The notes under the pieces: model-generated | Database searches by the model: none | What the model was told of the DNA's origin: nothing | Seen by the model: only the letters and a program-made list of their open reading frames with translations | Position numbers and translations under genes: made by a program | Part shown: positions 16,051 through 26,113 of the stretch, piece by piece | Layout: every line of letters begins with the position of its first letter | Numbering within the stretch: position 1 is the first letter of the stretch | From: Pseudoalteromonas luteoviolacea | GTDB taxonomy: Bacteria; Pseudomonadota; Gammaproteobacteria; Enterobacterales; Alteromonadaceae | Direction of reading: 5' to 3' | Assembly (NCBI RefSeq): GCF_001750165.1 | Contig: NZ_CP015412.1 | Span: 248,001 to 312,000 of the forward strand | Length of the DNA: 64,000 nt

Positions 16051-18915
16051 ATGAAAAAACTATTGGCAATAAGTGCTGTTTCACTTGGCATTTTGACAGC
16101 TTGTTCAACGACTAATATAACAAAACCTTCAGTTCCGCTTATCTCAGAGCAGTTGGTTGTCAGTCCAAACGATGACAGAGAATATAAAACTCTGACTTTG
16201 GAAAATGGGATTGAAGTTGTACTTGTTTCCGATCCTAGTGCGGAGAAGTCTGCTGCAGCTCTGAGCGTTGGAGTTGGTTTATTGCATGACCCTATGTCTC
16301 AGCAAGGTATGGCGCATTATTTAGAGCATATGTTGTTTCTTGGCACTGATAAATTTCCTGATCCAGATGAGTACGCAGCATTTGTTCAAAAAAACGGTGG
16401 CACACACAACGCATATACTTGGTTAGATGTCACCAACTATATGGTTAAAATTAATAACAATGCGTTTGATGAATCACTAGAACGATTCTCTGATTTTTTT
16501 AAATCTCCAAAGCTCTATCCTGAATATACTGAAAAGGAAAAGAACGCAGTTAATGCTGAGTGGTCGATGCGTCGTGAAATGGACTTTTTTGGCCAGTTTA
16601 AACTGGCTCGTCAACTTTTAGGTGAACACCCTTCAAATCGGTTTTTAATTGGTAATTTGGAAACACTGGGTAATAAGCAGGGCAGTAACTTACACGAAGA
16701 AACAGTGGCGTTTTACAATAAGTATTACTCAGCCAATATTATGAAATTGGCCATGGTGTCAAATGAGCCAATTGCTGAAATGGAAAAAAAAGCCATTAAG
16801 CATTTTAGTTCTATTGAAAATAAACAGATAACTGAACCTGCAGTATCGACACAATTAAATTTTGATGTTGTTGGCAAGAAACGCATCCACTACAGGCCGA
16901 ATAAAGATGTAAAGTCACTAAAAGTTGAATTTATTATCGAAAATAATCTATCCGACTTTGCTGTTAAACCAAACTATTTTGTAAGTTATTTACTCAGTAA
17001 TGAAATGCAAGGCAGCCCTGCACAAGTGCTAAAAGAGCAAGGGTTAATATCGTCTTTAACATCGCATGCTTCACCAAATCATTATGGGAATTATGGTGCA
17101 CTCAATATTGATATACAATTGACGGAACAAGGCATGGCGCAACGAGAGCTGATTGTTGCGACAGTGATGCAATACATTAACTTAATCAGAGAACAAGGTG
17201 TTGACAGTAAGTATTTCAATGAAATTAAAACATCTTTGAGTAACCAGTTTAGGTTTCTCGAAAAAAGTGATGAGTTCTCTTATGTGAGTACGTTGGCGGC
17301 AAATATGCAGGACTATCCGCTGACTCATGCTGTGAACGCCAGTTATCATTTTGCTAAATTTGACCCAGATGCAGTGAATGAGGTGCTAGAACAGCTAACT
17401 TCCAAGAATATCCGTGTTTGGTATATCAGTAAAGATGAGCCAGTGGACAGTAAACTCCATTTTTACGATGGTGAGTATAAAGTAGAGCCTATTAATGATG
17501 CTGAAATAGCGTCTTGGAAGCAAAATAGCGAGTTTGCCTTAGCACTACCTAGCGTGAATAAATTACTGCCGGAAGACTTTGAAATTAAGAGTCGTCAGTC
17601 GTCTGACGTTGAGCAAGTATATGAAGGAAAAAGAATTCATGCTTGGTTAAAACCAAGTGAACGATTTAGTGAACAGCCAAAAGGAAAGCTTGAAATATTC
17701 TTAAACAGCAAGCAACCGATTAATGATATTAAATCACGAGTTGTGTCTAATCTTTGGGCTGATCTGTATCAAATCGAGAAAGCGAAGTTGATCACAGAGG
17801 CGCATGTGGCTGGGATGAGCTTAAACGTAAGTAATTCGACTGGCTTAGTGCTATCTGTTTCGGGCTTTACAGATAAACAATCTCAGCTTCTTGATCAAGC
17901 GCTTCAAGGGTTAGAAATTAAGCCAAGTCAAAAACAACTTGATCAGGCCATTGATCGATATGTGAGAGGCCTTCAAAATAAAGGTAAGCAAATCCCTTAT
18001 TATCAAGCGTTTGACGTATACAGACAGACAGTTAGAGAGGGAAACTTCGATGCTGAACGTCTCATTACTGCTGCGAAGGGACTAACGAAAAAAGATTTCC
18101 AGCAAGTACAGTCGAAATTACTGAATGACAACTTAGTTCGTGTATTTGGCTACGGGAATTATGATAAACAAGATATCTTGGATGTGGTGTCTCGTATTGA
18201 GTCAAAAATTGGCAGCGAGGCAAGCCAGAAAAACTATATACGCGCTGGCTTTTGGCAGCCTAAATTAAACGAAGCGCTTGTAGTTCAAAAAGATGTTGAT
18301 GTTGCAGATGTTGCGATTGTTGATGTCGCCGTCCATCCGGAAGCTGGATATCCGCAAAAGGCAGCGGCGTTAATCTTGCAATCTCATTTAAGGCAATCTT
18401 TATTTAATACTCTGCGTACAGAAGAGCAATTGGCTTATGCAGTTGGGGCATTTGCTACTAGTATTGATGAGCGTTCTGCGATAGGTTTATTCATCCAAAC
18501 GCCGGTTAAAGATGTCCAGTCTATGCAAGTTCGATTTGATAAGTTTAAAATCGACTATGAGAAAGAGTTGGATAAATTAACAGACGACGAGTTTAATCAG
18601 ATCAAAGCTTCTGCACTTGCTAATTTAACAGAAGAGCCTAAAAACCTGTCAGAGGAAGCTGAGCCGATTATCACCGATTGGTATAAAAACACCTTAACTT
18701 TTGATTCTAAAGCACAGTTAATCAAAGCTGCTCAGCGTATTACAAAAGCGAATATTCAATCTTACTATGAGAGTACTTTCTTGAATGCTGCTGCACCTCG
18801 TTTAAATATTCAGTTACGAGGACATAAATTTGCAGATCAGCCTTTTGCTGATATCCCAAATCAGAAAAAGGTTAGCTCAATGGAAGCTCTTTATAAAATA
18901 ACCAGCTTTGAATAG
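16051..18915 (+). CDS. M16-family (pitrilysin/insulinase-like) zinc metalloprotease lipoprotein
   Basis: A 954-residue protein with a lipobox (LTAC, Cys18), so it is anchored in the envelope. The inverted zinc motif HYLEH is at residues 89-93 in GMAHYLEHMLFLGTDKFPD, and the distal Glu ligand is in NAVNAEWSMRREMD. The four half-domain architecture and length match pitrilysin and insulin-degrading enzyme, including the C-terminal RTEEQLAYAVGA segment. It probably degrades peptides in the periplasm. Start ATG with GGAACC upstream. A hairpin terminator follows the gene. Confidence 0.93.
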   Translation: MKKLLAISAVSLGILTACSTTNITKPSVPLISEQLVVSPNDDREYKTLTLENGIEVVLVSDPSAEKSAAALSVGVGLLHDPMSQQGMAHYLEHMLFLGTDKFPDPDEYAAFVQKNGGTHNAYTWLDVTNYMVKINNNAFDESLERFSDFFKSPKLYPEYTEKEKNAVNAEWSMRREMDFFGQFKLARQLLGEHPSNRFLIGNLETLGNKQGSNLHEETVAFYNKYYSANIMKLAMVSNEPIAEMEKKAIKHFSSIENKQITEPAVSTQLNFDVVGKKRIHYRPNKDVKSLKVEFIIENNLSDFAVKPNYFVSYLLSNEMQGSPAQVLKEQGLISSLTSHASPNHYGNYGALNIDIQLTEQGMAQRELIVATVMQYINLIREQGVDSKYFNEIKTSLSNQFRFLEKSDEFSYVSTLAANMQDYPLTHAVNASYHFAKFDPDAVNEVLEQLTSKNIRVWYISKDEPVDSKLHFYDGEYKVEPINDAEIASWKQNSEFALALPSVNKLLPEDFEIKSRQSSDVEQVYEGKRIHAWLKPSERFSEQPKGKLEIFLNSKQPINDIKSRVVSNLWADLYQIEKAKLITEAHVAGMSLNVSNSTGLVLSVSGFTDKQSQLLDQALQGLEIKPSQKQLDQAIDRYVRGLQNKGKQIPYYQAFDVYRQTVREGNFDAERLITAAKGLTKKDFQQVQSKLLNDNLVRVFGYGNYDKQDILDVVSRIESKIGSEASQKNYIRAGFWQPKLNEALVVQKDVDVADVAIVDVAVHPEAGYPQKAAALILQSHLRQSLFNTLRTEEQLAYAVGAFATSIDERSAIGLFIQTPVKDVQSMQVRFDKFKIDYEKELDKLTDDEFNQIKASALANLTEEPKNLSEEAEPIITDWYKNTLTFDSKAQLIKAAQRITKANIQSYYESTFLNAAAPRLNIQLRGHKFADQPFADIPNQKKVSSMEALYKITSFE

Positions 18916-18964
18916 CTTACAATCTTTTTGTAGCTAGGGACTTTTGTCGTTAAACCGGCAGCAA

Positions 18965-18994
18965 TAAAGGCAGTGCATGAACACACTGCCTTTA
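18965..18994 (+). terminator. terminator after the M16 protease gene
   Basis: TAAAGGCAGTG (18965-18975) and CACTGCCTTTA (18984-18994) form a perfect 11-base stem with an eight-base loop. The T run is short. Its position makes a start for the next gene at 18973 unlikely. Confidence 0.75.
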
Positions 18995-19020
18995 AGCATA
19001 ATTATAAGTTAGGAGTCGTT

Positions 19021-19539
19021 ATGTTAGAGGACGTAATTGCGGTCACTCTTCGATGTAGAGTCAGAAAAGCCACCATTAATGATGTCAGTTTTATTATACA
19101 ATTACTGAATCAGCAGAGTTTTATTAAAAATATTGGTGATAAGCGTGTAAAAGATGAGCCTAGCGCCAAGGAGTATATTAAACAAGCATTTTTAATGCAG
19201 TATGAGCTAGAACGTTGTGCTCCTTATATTGTCTGTTTAACATCAGGTGAGGCAATTGGAATAGCTGGCTTTTATCAAAGATCATATCTACAGAATCCAG
19301 ACTTAGGGTATGCATTTATAGATGAATACACTGGAAAGGGCTATGCGAAAGAAGTTTGTCAACAATTGCTTATTGTTGCTCATCAACATTTTAAACTTAC
19401 TCAGTTGCACGCTGTGACGGACATAAATAATATATCGAGCAAAAAACTTTTAAATAAACTGGGGTTCAAGCAAGTAGGAAAAATACACGTTCAGTCGACT
19501 GATAAAGCAGACTGTTTATTTACTTATGATCTCGATTAA
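19021..19539 (+). CDS. GNAT-family N-acetyltransferase
   Basis: A 172-residue acyl-CoA-dependent acetyltransferase of the RimJ/RimL-like branch: RVRKATINDVSFIIQLLNQ at the start, EAIGIAGFYQR, then the acetyl-CoA loop region DEYTGKGYAKEVCQQLL and AVTDINNISSKKLLNKLGFKQVG. The substrate is unknown. The start is ATG 19021, preceded by AGGAG at 19011-19015; the longer frame from 18973 begins inside the upstream terminator. The last 20 bases overlap the 3' end of the convergent pqiC gene. Confidence 0.85.
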   Translation: MLEDVIAVTLRCRVRKATINDVSFIIQLLNQQSFIKNIGDKRVKDEPSAKEYIKQAFLMQYELERCAPYIVCLTSGEAIGIAGFYQRSYLQNPDLGYAFIDEYTGKGYAKEVCQQLLIVAHQHFKLTQLHAVTDINNISSKKLLNKLGFKQVGKIHVQSTDKADCLFTYDLD

Positions 19540-20122
19540 GTCGTTTTACTAACTCACTTTCGATGTCTTTGAGTAGTTTTTCCCAATTATGCTGATGTGC
19601 AGCTACCAGCGCATTGAAACCGTCAGATTTTAGTTGACTGTCTATGGCAAATCGTTTGCTTTGAACCAAGCGATTAACGCTATTTCCCAGCTCATATAAA
19701 TACCAGCTGCCATTCAAAACGGCACCTTTTTCATAGTGACCTGCAAACTCGTTAACCACAAATTTCAAGCTATATCGGTTGGTTTCTAAATCACCTGATA
19801 AATCTCTTGGCACAACAGTTAGGCCTTGTTTACTCAAATAATTTTGCGTCAGTTGGGTTAGCATTGTTTCAGGATGCTCAGCCCAAAAATGAAAGCTTGC
19901 GATATTGACCACATTCGACTGGGTGTACTGTACAATGGCTTGTTGGTTAGCGACCCCGAGGAGCGATACGTCTTCTAGGTAGATAACCTGAGTATTAGAT
20001 TCGTGCTTCAAAGGTGCGTCATTATGTAGCTCTGAGAATTTATAGTACTGATGATTGATGGTATTGCTGCTGCAACCGACCAATATCAAAGACAACAAAC
20101 AAGCCTGTATTGCTAATCTCAT
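19520..20122 (-). CDS. pqiC: PqiC outer-membrane lipoprotein of the Pqi lipid-transport system
   Basis: A 200-residue lipoprotein (lipobox LVGC, Cys16) of the ABC-type auxiliary family DUF330/PqiC. Visible features are YYKFSEL, IYLEDVSLLGVANQQAIVQY and SFHFWAEHPETMLTQLTQNYL. PqiC caps the PqiB tube at the outer membrane. Its start overlaps the end of pqiB by four bases, and it is the last gene of the operon. Confidence 0.85.
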   Translation of the reverse strand: MRLAIQACLLSLILVGCSSNTINHQYYKFSELHNDAPLKHESNTQVIYLEDVSLLGVANQQAIVQYTQSNVVNIASFHFWAEHPETMLTQLTQNYLSKQGLTVVPRDLSGDLETNRYSLKFVVNEFAGHYEKGAVLNGSWYLYELGNSVNRLVQSKRFAIDSQLKSDGFNALVAAHQHNWEKLLKDIESELVKRLNRDHK

Positions 20123-21777
20123 TGACGTTTCCTCGGTATTGGATCTTCCGCAGCATCCTTATCAAAAATCAGCATATTCGGCTGTTCATTCAAACCTTTG
20201 GTAACAGGTTTCAGTGTATTGGATAAACTTTCTAGCTCACTAAGAGTATCAGTGAGTTGATCCATTACGCTTGAACCTTGTTGGTATGTTGATAATGTTT
20301 TTTCAAACTGTTTTAAGCTTGAAGTTAGCTGAGTCAACGTGCCTTGTAATTGAGTTAAGTTCTTGTCCACTTTTTCTGGTACTTTTTTGTTGTTTAAATT
20401 TTTAATCAAACGCTCTGTTTCATTTCCTAACTGCTTGTAAGCGGTTAGCGTTTTATGCGCTTCATTGAGGGTATCATCTAACGGTAATTTGTTAAGTTTA
20501 TTAAGCAATGCCATGACCTGCTCCGAAAGAGCAGTAAAACCGCTTGGCACACTTGGTAATACAGGGTATACCAAATGCTTAGCAATTATTTCTGGCTTAG
20601 CCGCACTGTAGAAGTCTAACTCTATATATACCGCACCTGTTAACAAATTACCACTTTTTAATGATGCTCTAAGTCCGTTTTTAATCCATTTTTCTATATT
20701 TGATTGCCAATACTCTTTAGCTTGTTGGTCAACTTCGTATATTCTTCCGTATTCAACTTTAATTAATACAGGGATAGAAGTGTTATCTTGTTGAAAGTAA
20801 AGGGGCTGGCCATTTCTTACCAATTGCGCAGGCACTTGTTCGACGGTGCCGATTCGCATACCTCTGTATTCTACAGGCGCCCCAGGTTTAAGGCCTTTGA
20901 TGGATTGTTCAAATTCTACAAGATACAAATCAAACAGATCAAATCTTCTTTCCAATGCGACAGCAAAGTTTTTATGCAGTTTGTATTGCGTACTTTGTTC
21001 AGCGATTGTATCTGCCTCAGTATTTGGAGGGTAGTCCACGGAAATTCCGCCTTTAATAAGTTTAGACAGAGAGCCAGTTGATACCCTGATGCCTTCTGTA
21101 GATAAATCGACTTCAACGCCAGAGTTTACCCAGAATATAGCATTTTTTGAGATCAGTTCGTTATAAGGGGAATTTATGAAAATGCCATAATCCATTTCTA
21201 GTGTCTTTTCATTAAAACTGGCGGTTTCAACCTGACCTATTTTGTAATTTCTAAAGAAAATACCTGTTCCTACATCTAACACTTCTGCATTTGCAGCTTT
21301 TAACTTATATCTGACTCCCTCGATATCAGGTGCAATAAGTGCTGGCTGGTTTTGCATTGTAAAGAGGGTGGCTGTATCTGTACTTTCCCCGGGTAGCAAT
21401 TCAATGTAGGCCCCAGATAGCAGCGTATTTAAACCTGATATTCCGGACTCGTCGACGCGCGGTTTTACAGTCCAAAACTTTGCGTCCTTGGTTAATAGTG
21501 AATCGTAATCTTTGAAGATTCGAATTGTTGCGATAACAGCATTCTGATCAATTTGTAATTTAAGGGACTCTACTAAACCGATTTGTACGCTTCTTACTTT
21601 TATTTCGGTTTTACCAGCAATAATACCATCGGCATTATCCATTTTTAGAAAAATAGTATGGCCTTTATTCGCTTGGTGTTGATATAGCATCCAGCCAGTA
21701 ATGATGATTGCGATCACAGGAACAATCCAAATAACAGAAAACTTGGGCTTGGATTCGATATAAGCTTTTTCATTCAT
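20119..21777 (-). CDS. pqiB: PqiB, MCE-domain intermembrane transport protein
   Basis: A 552-residue protein with one N-terminal membrane segment (about 14-32) and three MCE domains: DGIIAGKTEIKVRSVQIG, DIEGVRYKLKAANAEVLDVGTGIFFRNYKIG and GLKPGAPVEYRGMRIG mark their starts. A long coiled-coil C-terminus (about 430-540) fits the needle that spans the periplasm in E. coli PqiB (546 residues). It moves lipids between the two membranes with PqiA and PqiC. It overlaps pqiA by eight bases and pqiC by four. Confidence 0.93.
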   Translation of the reverse strand: MNEKAYIESKPKFSVIWIVPVIAIIITGWMLYQHQANKGHTIFLKMDNADGIIAGKTEIKVRSVQIGLVESLKLQIDQNAVIATIRIFKDYDSLLTKDAKFWTVKPRVDESGISGLNTLLSGAYIELLPGESTDTATLFTMQNQPALIAPDIEGVRYKLKAANAEVLDVGTGIFFRNYKIGQVETASFNEKTLEMDYGIFINSPYNELISKNAIFWVNSGVEVDLSTEGIRVSTGSLSKLIKGGISVDYPPNTEADTIAEQSTQYKLHKNFAVALERRFDLFDLYLVEFEQSIKGLKPGAPVEYRGMRIGTVEQVPAQLVRNGQPLYFQQDNTSIPVLIKVEYGRIYEVDQQAKEYWQSNIEKWIKNGLRASLKSGNLLTGAVYIELDFYSAAKPEIIAKHLVYPVLPSVPSGFTALSEQVMALLNKLNKLPLDDTLNEAHKTLTAYKQLGNETERLIKNLNNKKVPEKVDKNLTQLQGTLTQLTSSLKQFEKTLSTYQQGSSVMDQLTDTLSELESLSNTLKPVTKGLNEQPNMLIFDKDAAEDPIPRKRQ

Positions 21778-22990
21778 TTTTATTTAAATTATCCCAAAGT
21801 AAGCGAGGATCGAAATGATTAACTGATATTATTTGGCATAATACCATAGCTGTAAAAAACACAATACCTGATTGAGGCTCGACACTTAAAACAGTCCCTA
21901 GCTGGACAAGTGAGACGAGTAGAATAACTACAAATACATCAATCATTGACCATTTACCCATAAACTCCAGCGCTCTGTATAGTTTGCTTGCTAGTTTGGG
22001 TTTAGTACACTTTTTGACTTGGTATATTAGATAGAAGAGAGTGATGCCTTTTACAATTGGAATACAAATGCTCGCAACAAAAATGAGAATTGCTACTGGG
22101 TATGAGCCTGAATGCCACATTACTTCTACACCGCTGTAAATAGTAGCTTTGGTATGAAGCCCTAGATTAATCGTATCCATGATAGGTAATGCGAGTGCAG
22201 GGACCAGAAGTACCATTGCGGTTATCATCCAAGCAGCGCTTTTTTCTAGTGAATTAGACTTACGAAATTTGAGCTTAGTTGTGCATCTCGGACAGTATTC
22301 ATCTTTGCTTAACTGTCCACATACATGACACTTTTTCAATGACTGCTGTAGAGCTCTGGGTGCGCATGTTTTTTCATCTGGACAATAGGTTATTTGCTCT
22401 CTTTCCCATAGCTGCTCTTTACTGAGTAATGAGAGTGTTTCAATAAAGCATAAAACAAATAAAATATAGGACCAAAACCCAAGACCTACTTCTATTTCTG
22501 CAAACTCTGTTAGTTTAAATGCACTTATCAATACTGCAACCAGAAATATATCAGCTAAATTGAGCGGTTTAAGCAGCATTAATGCTCTGACAATTATACG
22601 GGCATTACTGGGGTTGAGGTGGCGCCAAAATGGGGAGTGCGCCAACATTATTAGTATGAGAGCAGCTAAGGGCATTAACAAAATTGTAAATGCAAGTAAC
22701 CCAGCAAGTAGCGCACTAAAATTGGTTGCGAGCAATGATATTGCTTCAATTAAACTTATGGATTGTTTGAGGCCATGTTGCGCATACGAAATAAAATGCG
22801 GATGTAAGCTAACTAGAAGGAATAGTATAGAGGATAGGCCAAACGCGTTAATGCTCTGGTTGTAGTCAATTTTACAATTAGCTAAAGTGTTACCACAATG
22901 TGGGCATATGGCTCTTTGATGCTTGTCCATATGTGCGATAGACACTAAATAATCACAATGTTGGCAAGCAGTTATCACAATCCGAAACAC
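21770..22990 (-). CDS. pqiA: PqiA, inner-membrane component of the Pqi system
   Basis: A 406-residue protein with two copies of the PqiA domain. Each begins with a Cys-pair zinc-ribbon-like motif (CQHCDYL with CPHCGNTL near the start, and CHVCGQLSKDEYCPRCTTKL in the middle) followed by about four membrane segments. The start is GTG 22990 with no clear ribosome binding site; an in-frame GTG at 22978 is also possible. The upstream thioesterase gene ends 46 bases away on the same strand and may belong to the transcript. Confidence 0.9.
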   Translation of the reverse strand: MFRIVITACQHCDYLVSIAHMDKHQRAICPHCGNTLANCKIDYNQSINAFGLSSILFLLVSLHPHFISYAQHGLKQSISLIEAISLLATNFSALLAGLLAFTILLMPLAALILIMLAHSPFWRHLNPSNARIIVRALMLLKPLNLADIFLVAVLISAFKLTEFAEIEVGLGFWSYILFVLCFIETLSLLSKEQLWEREQITYCPDEKTCAPRALQQSLKKCHVCGQLSKDEYCPRCTTKLKFRKSNSLEKSAAWMITAMVLLVPALALPIMDTINLGLHTKATIYSGVEVMWHSGSYPVAILIFVASICIPIVKGITLFYLIYQVKKCTKPKLASKLYRALEFMGKWSMIDVFVVILLVSLVQLGTVLSVEPQSGIVFFTAMVLCQIISVNHFDPRLLWDNLNKNE

Positions 22991-23036
22991 AATAAAAAAT
23001 ATCTATACTCTATTGTGTTCCAGCAAACCAAGAAGA

Positions 23037-23846
23037 TCAACTATCAAATACAGCAACTGTTTGGCGACTTAATGCGAGTAGTTCTCCTGTTTTAGAAAAA
23101 ACTTTGGCGTCTTCAATGCCATATCCATCACTTGCTTGATGTGTGATCGCTTCATACCCAACCCAATCAAGCATACTTGTTTCCAGGGGTTGGAGAAACT
23201 CTATATACCAAGATACCGTGCTAGCAGGAGACGGTTTATCACACAGTTGAAGAAGTGTTGGTGGCCATGCGTCTGCTAGTGCCAATATATACAATTCAAG
23301 TGCAGTTTTTTGAGGCATTTTTTTAAATTTCATCCAACCGTGGAGTTCGGTAGATTCAGCGTTACTAAATGGCATTGCGCCAGCTTGAATATTTAAATCT
23401 ACATGCTGAATGAAAGCAGGAAATATACCTTCAACATACTGTATTGTGTTTGCATCATTTATATGCGTATTGAGAGTGCTAGGCGTGCTTTGTGACTCTA
23501 CACTAATATTAGAAGGGCGTTGTTGTCCAAAACATGCTAATGATACCAAGCATATTGAGCCTCGTTGTTCTATGCGTGATTCTATTTGAGTAACGCTTTT
23601 CCCGCTCCTCAATATAGTTGTATTAATAGTAAAAGGTTCTGTGGCAAATAATGGAGCGATGAAATTGCAGTTGAACGACAATAACCTTCTGTCATCGTCA
23701 TTCAATTGATTGAACATATGCTTTAGCATTAATGCTGCACTTAGCCCACCAAAAACGGTTCGACCTTGGCTCCATGTGCTTGGTACGTTTAAATGACTTG
23801 GTTGTTCGTTAAGCTCGCAAGAAGAAATGATAGTTTCAAAATCCAT
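23037..23846 (-). CDS. acyl-CoA thioesterase-like double-hotdog protein
   Basis: A 269-residue protein resembling the TesB-like thioesterase family: an N-terminal hotdog with STWSQGRTVFGGLSAALMLKHM, then LLSFNCNFIAPLFATEPFTI and SVTQIESRIEQRGSICLVSLACFGQQR, and a C-terminal hotdog with ALADAWPPTLL and STVSWYIEFLQP. It would hydrolyse acyl-CoA in the cytoplasm; chain length cannot be told. It lies just upstream of pqiA on the same strand, a possible link between acyl-chain turnover and lipid transport. Confidence 0.82.
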   Translation of the reverse strand: MDFETIISSCELNEQPSHLNVPSTWSQGRTVFGGLSAALMLKHMFNQLNDDDRRLLSFNCNFIAPLFATEPFTINTTILRSGKSVTQIESRIEQRGSICLVSLACFGQQRPSNISVESQSTPSTLNTHINDANTIQYVEGIFPAFIQHVDLNIQAGAMPFSNAESTELHGWMKFKKMPQKTALELYILALADAWPPTLLQLCDKPSPASTVSWYIEFLQPLETSMLDWVGYEAITHQASDGYGIEDAKVFSKTGELLALSRQTVAVFDS

Positions 23847-23986
23847 AGTAAATCCATGTCTCGTTATTTTGGGTTTAGAATATAAACTCTAATCCGATAA
23901 ATACAGGTTTTTTTGTCTGCTTTTTGCTCTGTTCATCCTAAAAATAAAAAAAATTGAAAAAAAATGAAATTTTTTTCTTGTTAAAG

Positions 23987-24015
23987 GTTGAATTAGAATT
24001 TGCCGCCCCTATCTA
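23987..24015 (+). promoter_or_regulatory. sigma32-like heat-shock promoter of dnaK
   Basis: GTTGAAT (23987-23993) and CCCCTATCTA (24006-24015) are separated by 12 bases, close to the heat-shock consensus (CTTGAAA, about 12-14 bases, CCCCATNTA). The start codon of dnaK is 51 bases further on. The poly-A/T stretch before it (23941-23976) may act as an upstream element. Confidence 0.7.
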
Positions 24016-24065
24016 TCAAGTCATCTAACAGAACAACGAATTTTTTGAGGTCGGAGAAGATTCAC

Positions 24066-25994
24066 ATGGGTAAAATTATTGGAATCGATTTAGGTACTAC
24101 TAACTCTTGTGTAGCAGTATTGGATGGTGAGAACACGCGCGTTATTGAAAACGCTGAAGGCGATCGTACTACCCCGTCGATTATTGCATTTACAGAGGAA
24201 GGCGAAACGCTAGTAGGTCAACCGGCAAAGCGTCAAGCAGTTACTAACCCTACAAATACATTATATGCAATCAAGCGACTAATTGGTCGTCGCTTTGAAG
24301 ACGAAGAAGTACAACGTGACATCAGCATCATGCCTTTCAACATTGTTAAAGCTGACAATGGTGATGCTTGGGTTGAAGTCCGCGGTGAAAAGCGTGCAGC
24401 ACCACAAATCTCTGCTGAAGTTCTTAAGAAAATGAAGAAAACAGCGGAAGACTATTTAGGCGAAGAAGTAACAGAAGCTGTTATCACAGTGCCTGCATAC
24501 TTCAACGATTCACAACGTCAAGCAACTAAAGATGCTGGTCGTATCGCTGGTCTTGATGTTAAGCGTATCATCAACGAGCCAACAGCCGCTGCTCTAGCTT
24601 ACGGTATGGATAAAAAGCAAGGCGATAATGTCGTTGCTGTATACGACCTAGGTGGTGGTACTTTCGATATCTCAATCATCGAGATTGACGAAGTAGACGG
24701 TGAGCACACGTTTGAAGTACTTGCTACAAATGGTGACACACACCTTGGTGGTGAAGATTTTGATAACCGTGTTATCAACTATCTAGTTGAAGAATTCAAG
24801 AAAGAGCAAGGCATTGACCTTAAGGTTGACCCGCTTGCAATGCAGCGTGTTAAAGAAGCTGCTGAAAAGGCTAAAATTGAGCTTTCATCTGCACAACAAA
24901 CTGAAGTTAATCTTCCTTATGTAACTGCGGATGCAACGGGTCCTAAGCACATGAACGTTAAACTAACGCGTGCTAAGCTTGAATCACTAGTTGAAGATCT
25001 AGTTACTCAGTCTATTGAACCGCTTAAGCGTGCTCTAGCTGATGCAGACCTTTCTGTAAGCGACGTTAATGACATCATCTTAGTTGGTGGTCAAACACGT
25101 ATGCCGCTAGTTCAGTCAAAAGTTGCTGAGTTCTTTGGTAAAGAAGCGCGTAAAGATGTAAACCCTGATGAAGCAGTTGCACTTGGTGCGGCGGTTCAAG
25201 GTGGTGTTCTTTCTGGTGACGTGAAAGACGTTCTTCTACTTGACGTTATCCCACTTTCTCTAGGTATCGAGACTATGGGTCAAGTAATGACTGCCCTAAT
25301 CGAGAAAAACACGACTATCCCAACGAAGAAGTCACAGGTATTCTCGACAGCTGAAGATAACCAGTCAGCAGTAACAATTCACGTTTTACAAGGTGAGCGT
25401 AAGCGTTCAACTGATAACAAGTCTCTTGGTCAGTTTAACCTTGAAGGTATTCGTCCTGCTCAACGTGGTGCACCACAAATCGAAGTTACTTTTGATGTTG
25501 ATGCAGACGGTATCTTACATGTATCTGCGAAAGATAAAGATACAGGTAAAGAGCAAAAGATCACTATCCAAGCTTCTTCAGGTCTAAGCGATGATGAAGT
25601 AGAGAAAATGGTACGTGATGCTGAAGCAAACGCTGAAGAAGATAAGAAGTTTGAAGAGTTAGTTGGTGCACGTAACCAAGCTGACGCTTTAGTTCACGCT
25701 ACTCGCAAGCAAGTTGAAGAAGCGGGTGATGCACTTCCAGCTGAAGATAAAACTGCAATTGAAGGTGCTTTAACTGAGCTTGAAGCAGCTATCAAAGGCG
25801 ACAGCAAAGAAGACATCGATGCAAAAACTCAGGCGCTTGCAGAGAAATCTCAAAAGCTAATGGAAATCGCTCAAGCAAATGCACAAGCACAGCAAGCAGG
25901 TCCTGGTGCTGACGCTGGCGCACAACAAGGTTCTGCAAAAGCAGACGACGATGTTGTTGATGCTGAGTTTGAAGAAGTTAAAGACAACAAGTAA
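24066..25994 (+). CDS. dnaK: molecular chaperone DnaK (Hsp70)
   Basis: A 642-residue Hsp70. The ATPase domain begins GKIIGIDLGTTNSCVAV and contains VITVPAYFNDSQRQATKDAG, NEPTAAALAYG, YDLGGGTFDISI and ILVGGQTRMP; the substrate domain begins near DVIPLSLGIETMG. The C-terminal lid is Ala/Gln-rich and ends in the DDDVVDAEFEEVKD acidic tail shared with E. coli DnaK. The start is ATG 24066, with GGAGAAG 6 bases upstream. Works with DnaJ and GrpE; dnaJ follows after a terminator-like hairpin. Confidence 0.98.
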   Translation: MGKIIGIDLGTTNSCVAVLDGENTRVIENAEGDRTTPSIIAFTEEGETLVGQPAKRQAVTNPTNTLYAIKRLIGRRFEDEEVQRDISIMPFNIVKADNGDAWVEVRGEKRAAPQISAEVLKKMKKTAEDYLGEEVTEAVITVPAYFNDSQRQATKDAGRIAGLDVKRIINEPTAAALAYGMDKKQGDNVVAVYDLGGGTFDISIIEIDEVDGEHTFEVLATNGDTHLGGEDFDNRVINYLVEEFKKEQGIDLKVDPLAMQRVKEAAEKAKIELSSAQQTEVNLPYVTADATGPKHMNVKLTRAKLESLVEDLVTQSIEPLKRALADADLSVSDVNDIILVGGQTRMPLVQSKVAEFFGKEARKDVNPDEAVALGAAVQGGVLSGDVKDVLLLDVIPLSLGIETMGQVMTALIEKNTTIPTKKSQVFSTAEDNQSAVTIHVLQGERKRSTDNKSLGQFNLEGIRPAQRGAPQIEVTFDVDADGILHVSAKDKDTGKEQKITIQASSGLSDDEVEKMVRDAEANAEEDKKFEELVGARNQADALVHATRKQVEEAGDALPAEDKTAIEGALTELEAAIKGDSKEDIDAKTQALAEKSQKLMEIAQANAQAQQAGPGADAGAQQGSAKADDDVVDAEFEEVKDNK

Positions 25995-26006
25995 TTGTTG
26001 ACTGTT

Positions 26007-26048
26007 AAGGGCGCGCGGCGACATCGCTAGACGCGCCCTTCGTGTTTT
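26007..26048 (+). terminator. terminator or attenuator between dnaK and dnaJ
   Basis: AAGGGCGCG (26007-26015) pairs with CGCGCCCTT (26032-26040), followed by CGTGTTTTT. It could end part of the dnaK transcripts, so that dnaJ is made in lower amount, as in other dnaKJ operons. Confidence 0.8.
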
Positions 26049-26113
26049 TAAATTTTGGCTCACAACCGAACGTATGTGTCGGTGAGTTGTCTTGTAAGAG
26101 TAGTGTGATAACT

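Noticed and set aside
18973..19020. Longer start of the GNAT gene
   Set aside because: It begins within the terminator stem of the M16 protease gene; ATG 19021 has AGGAG.
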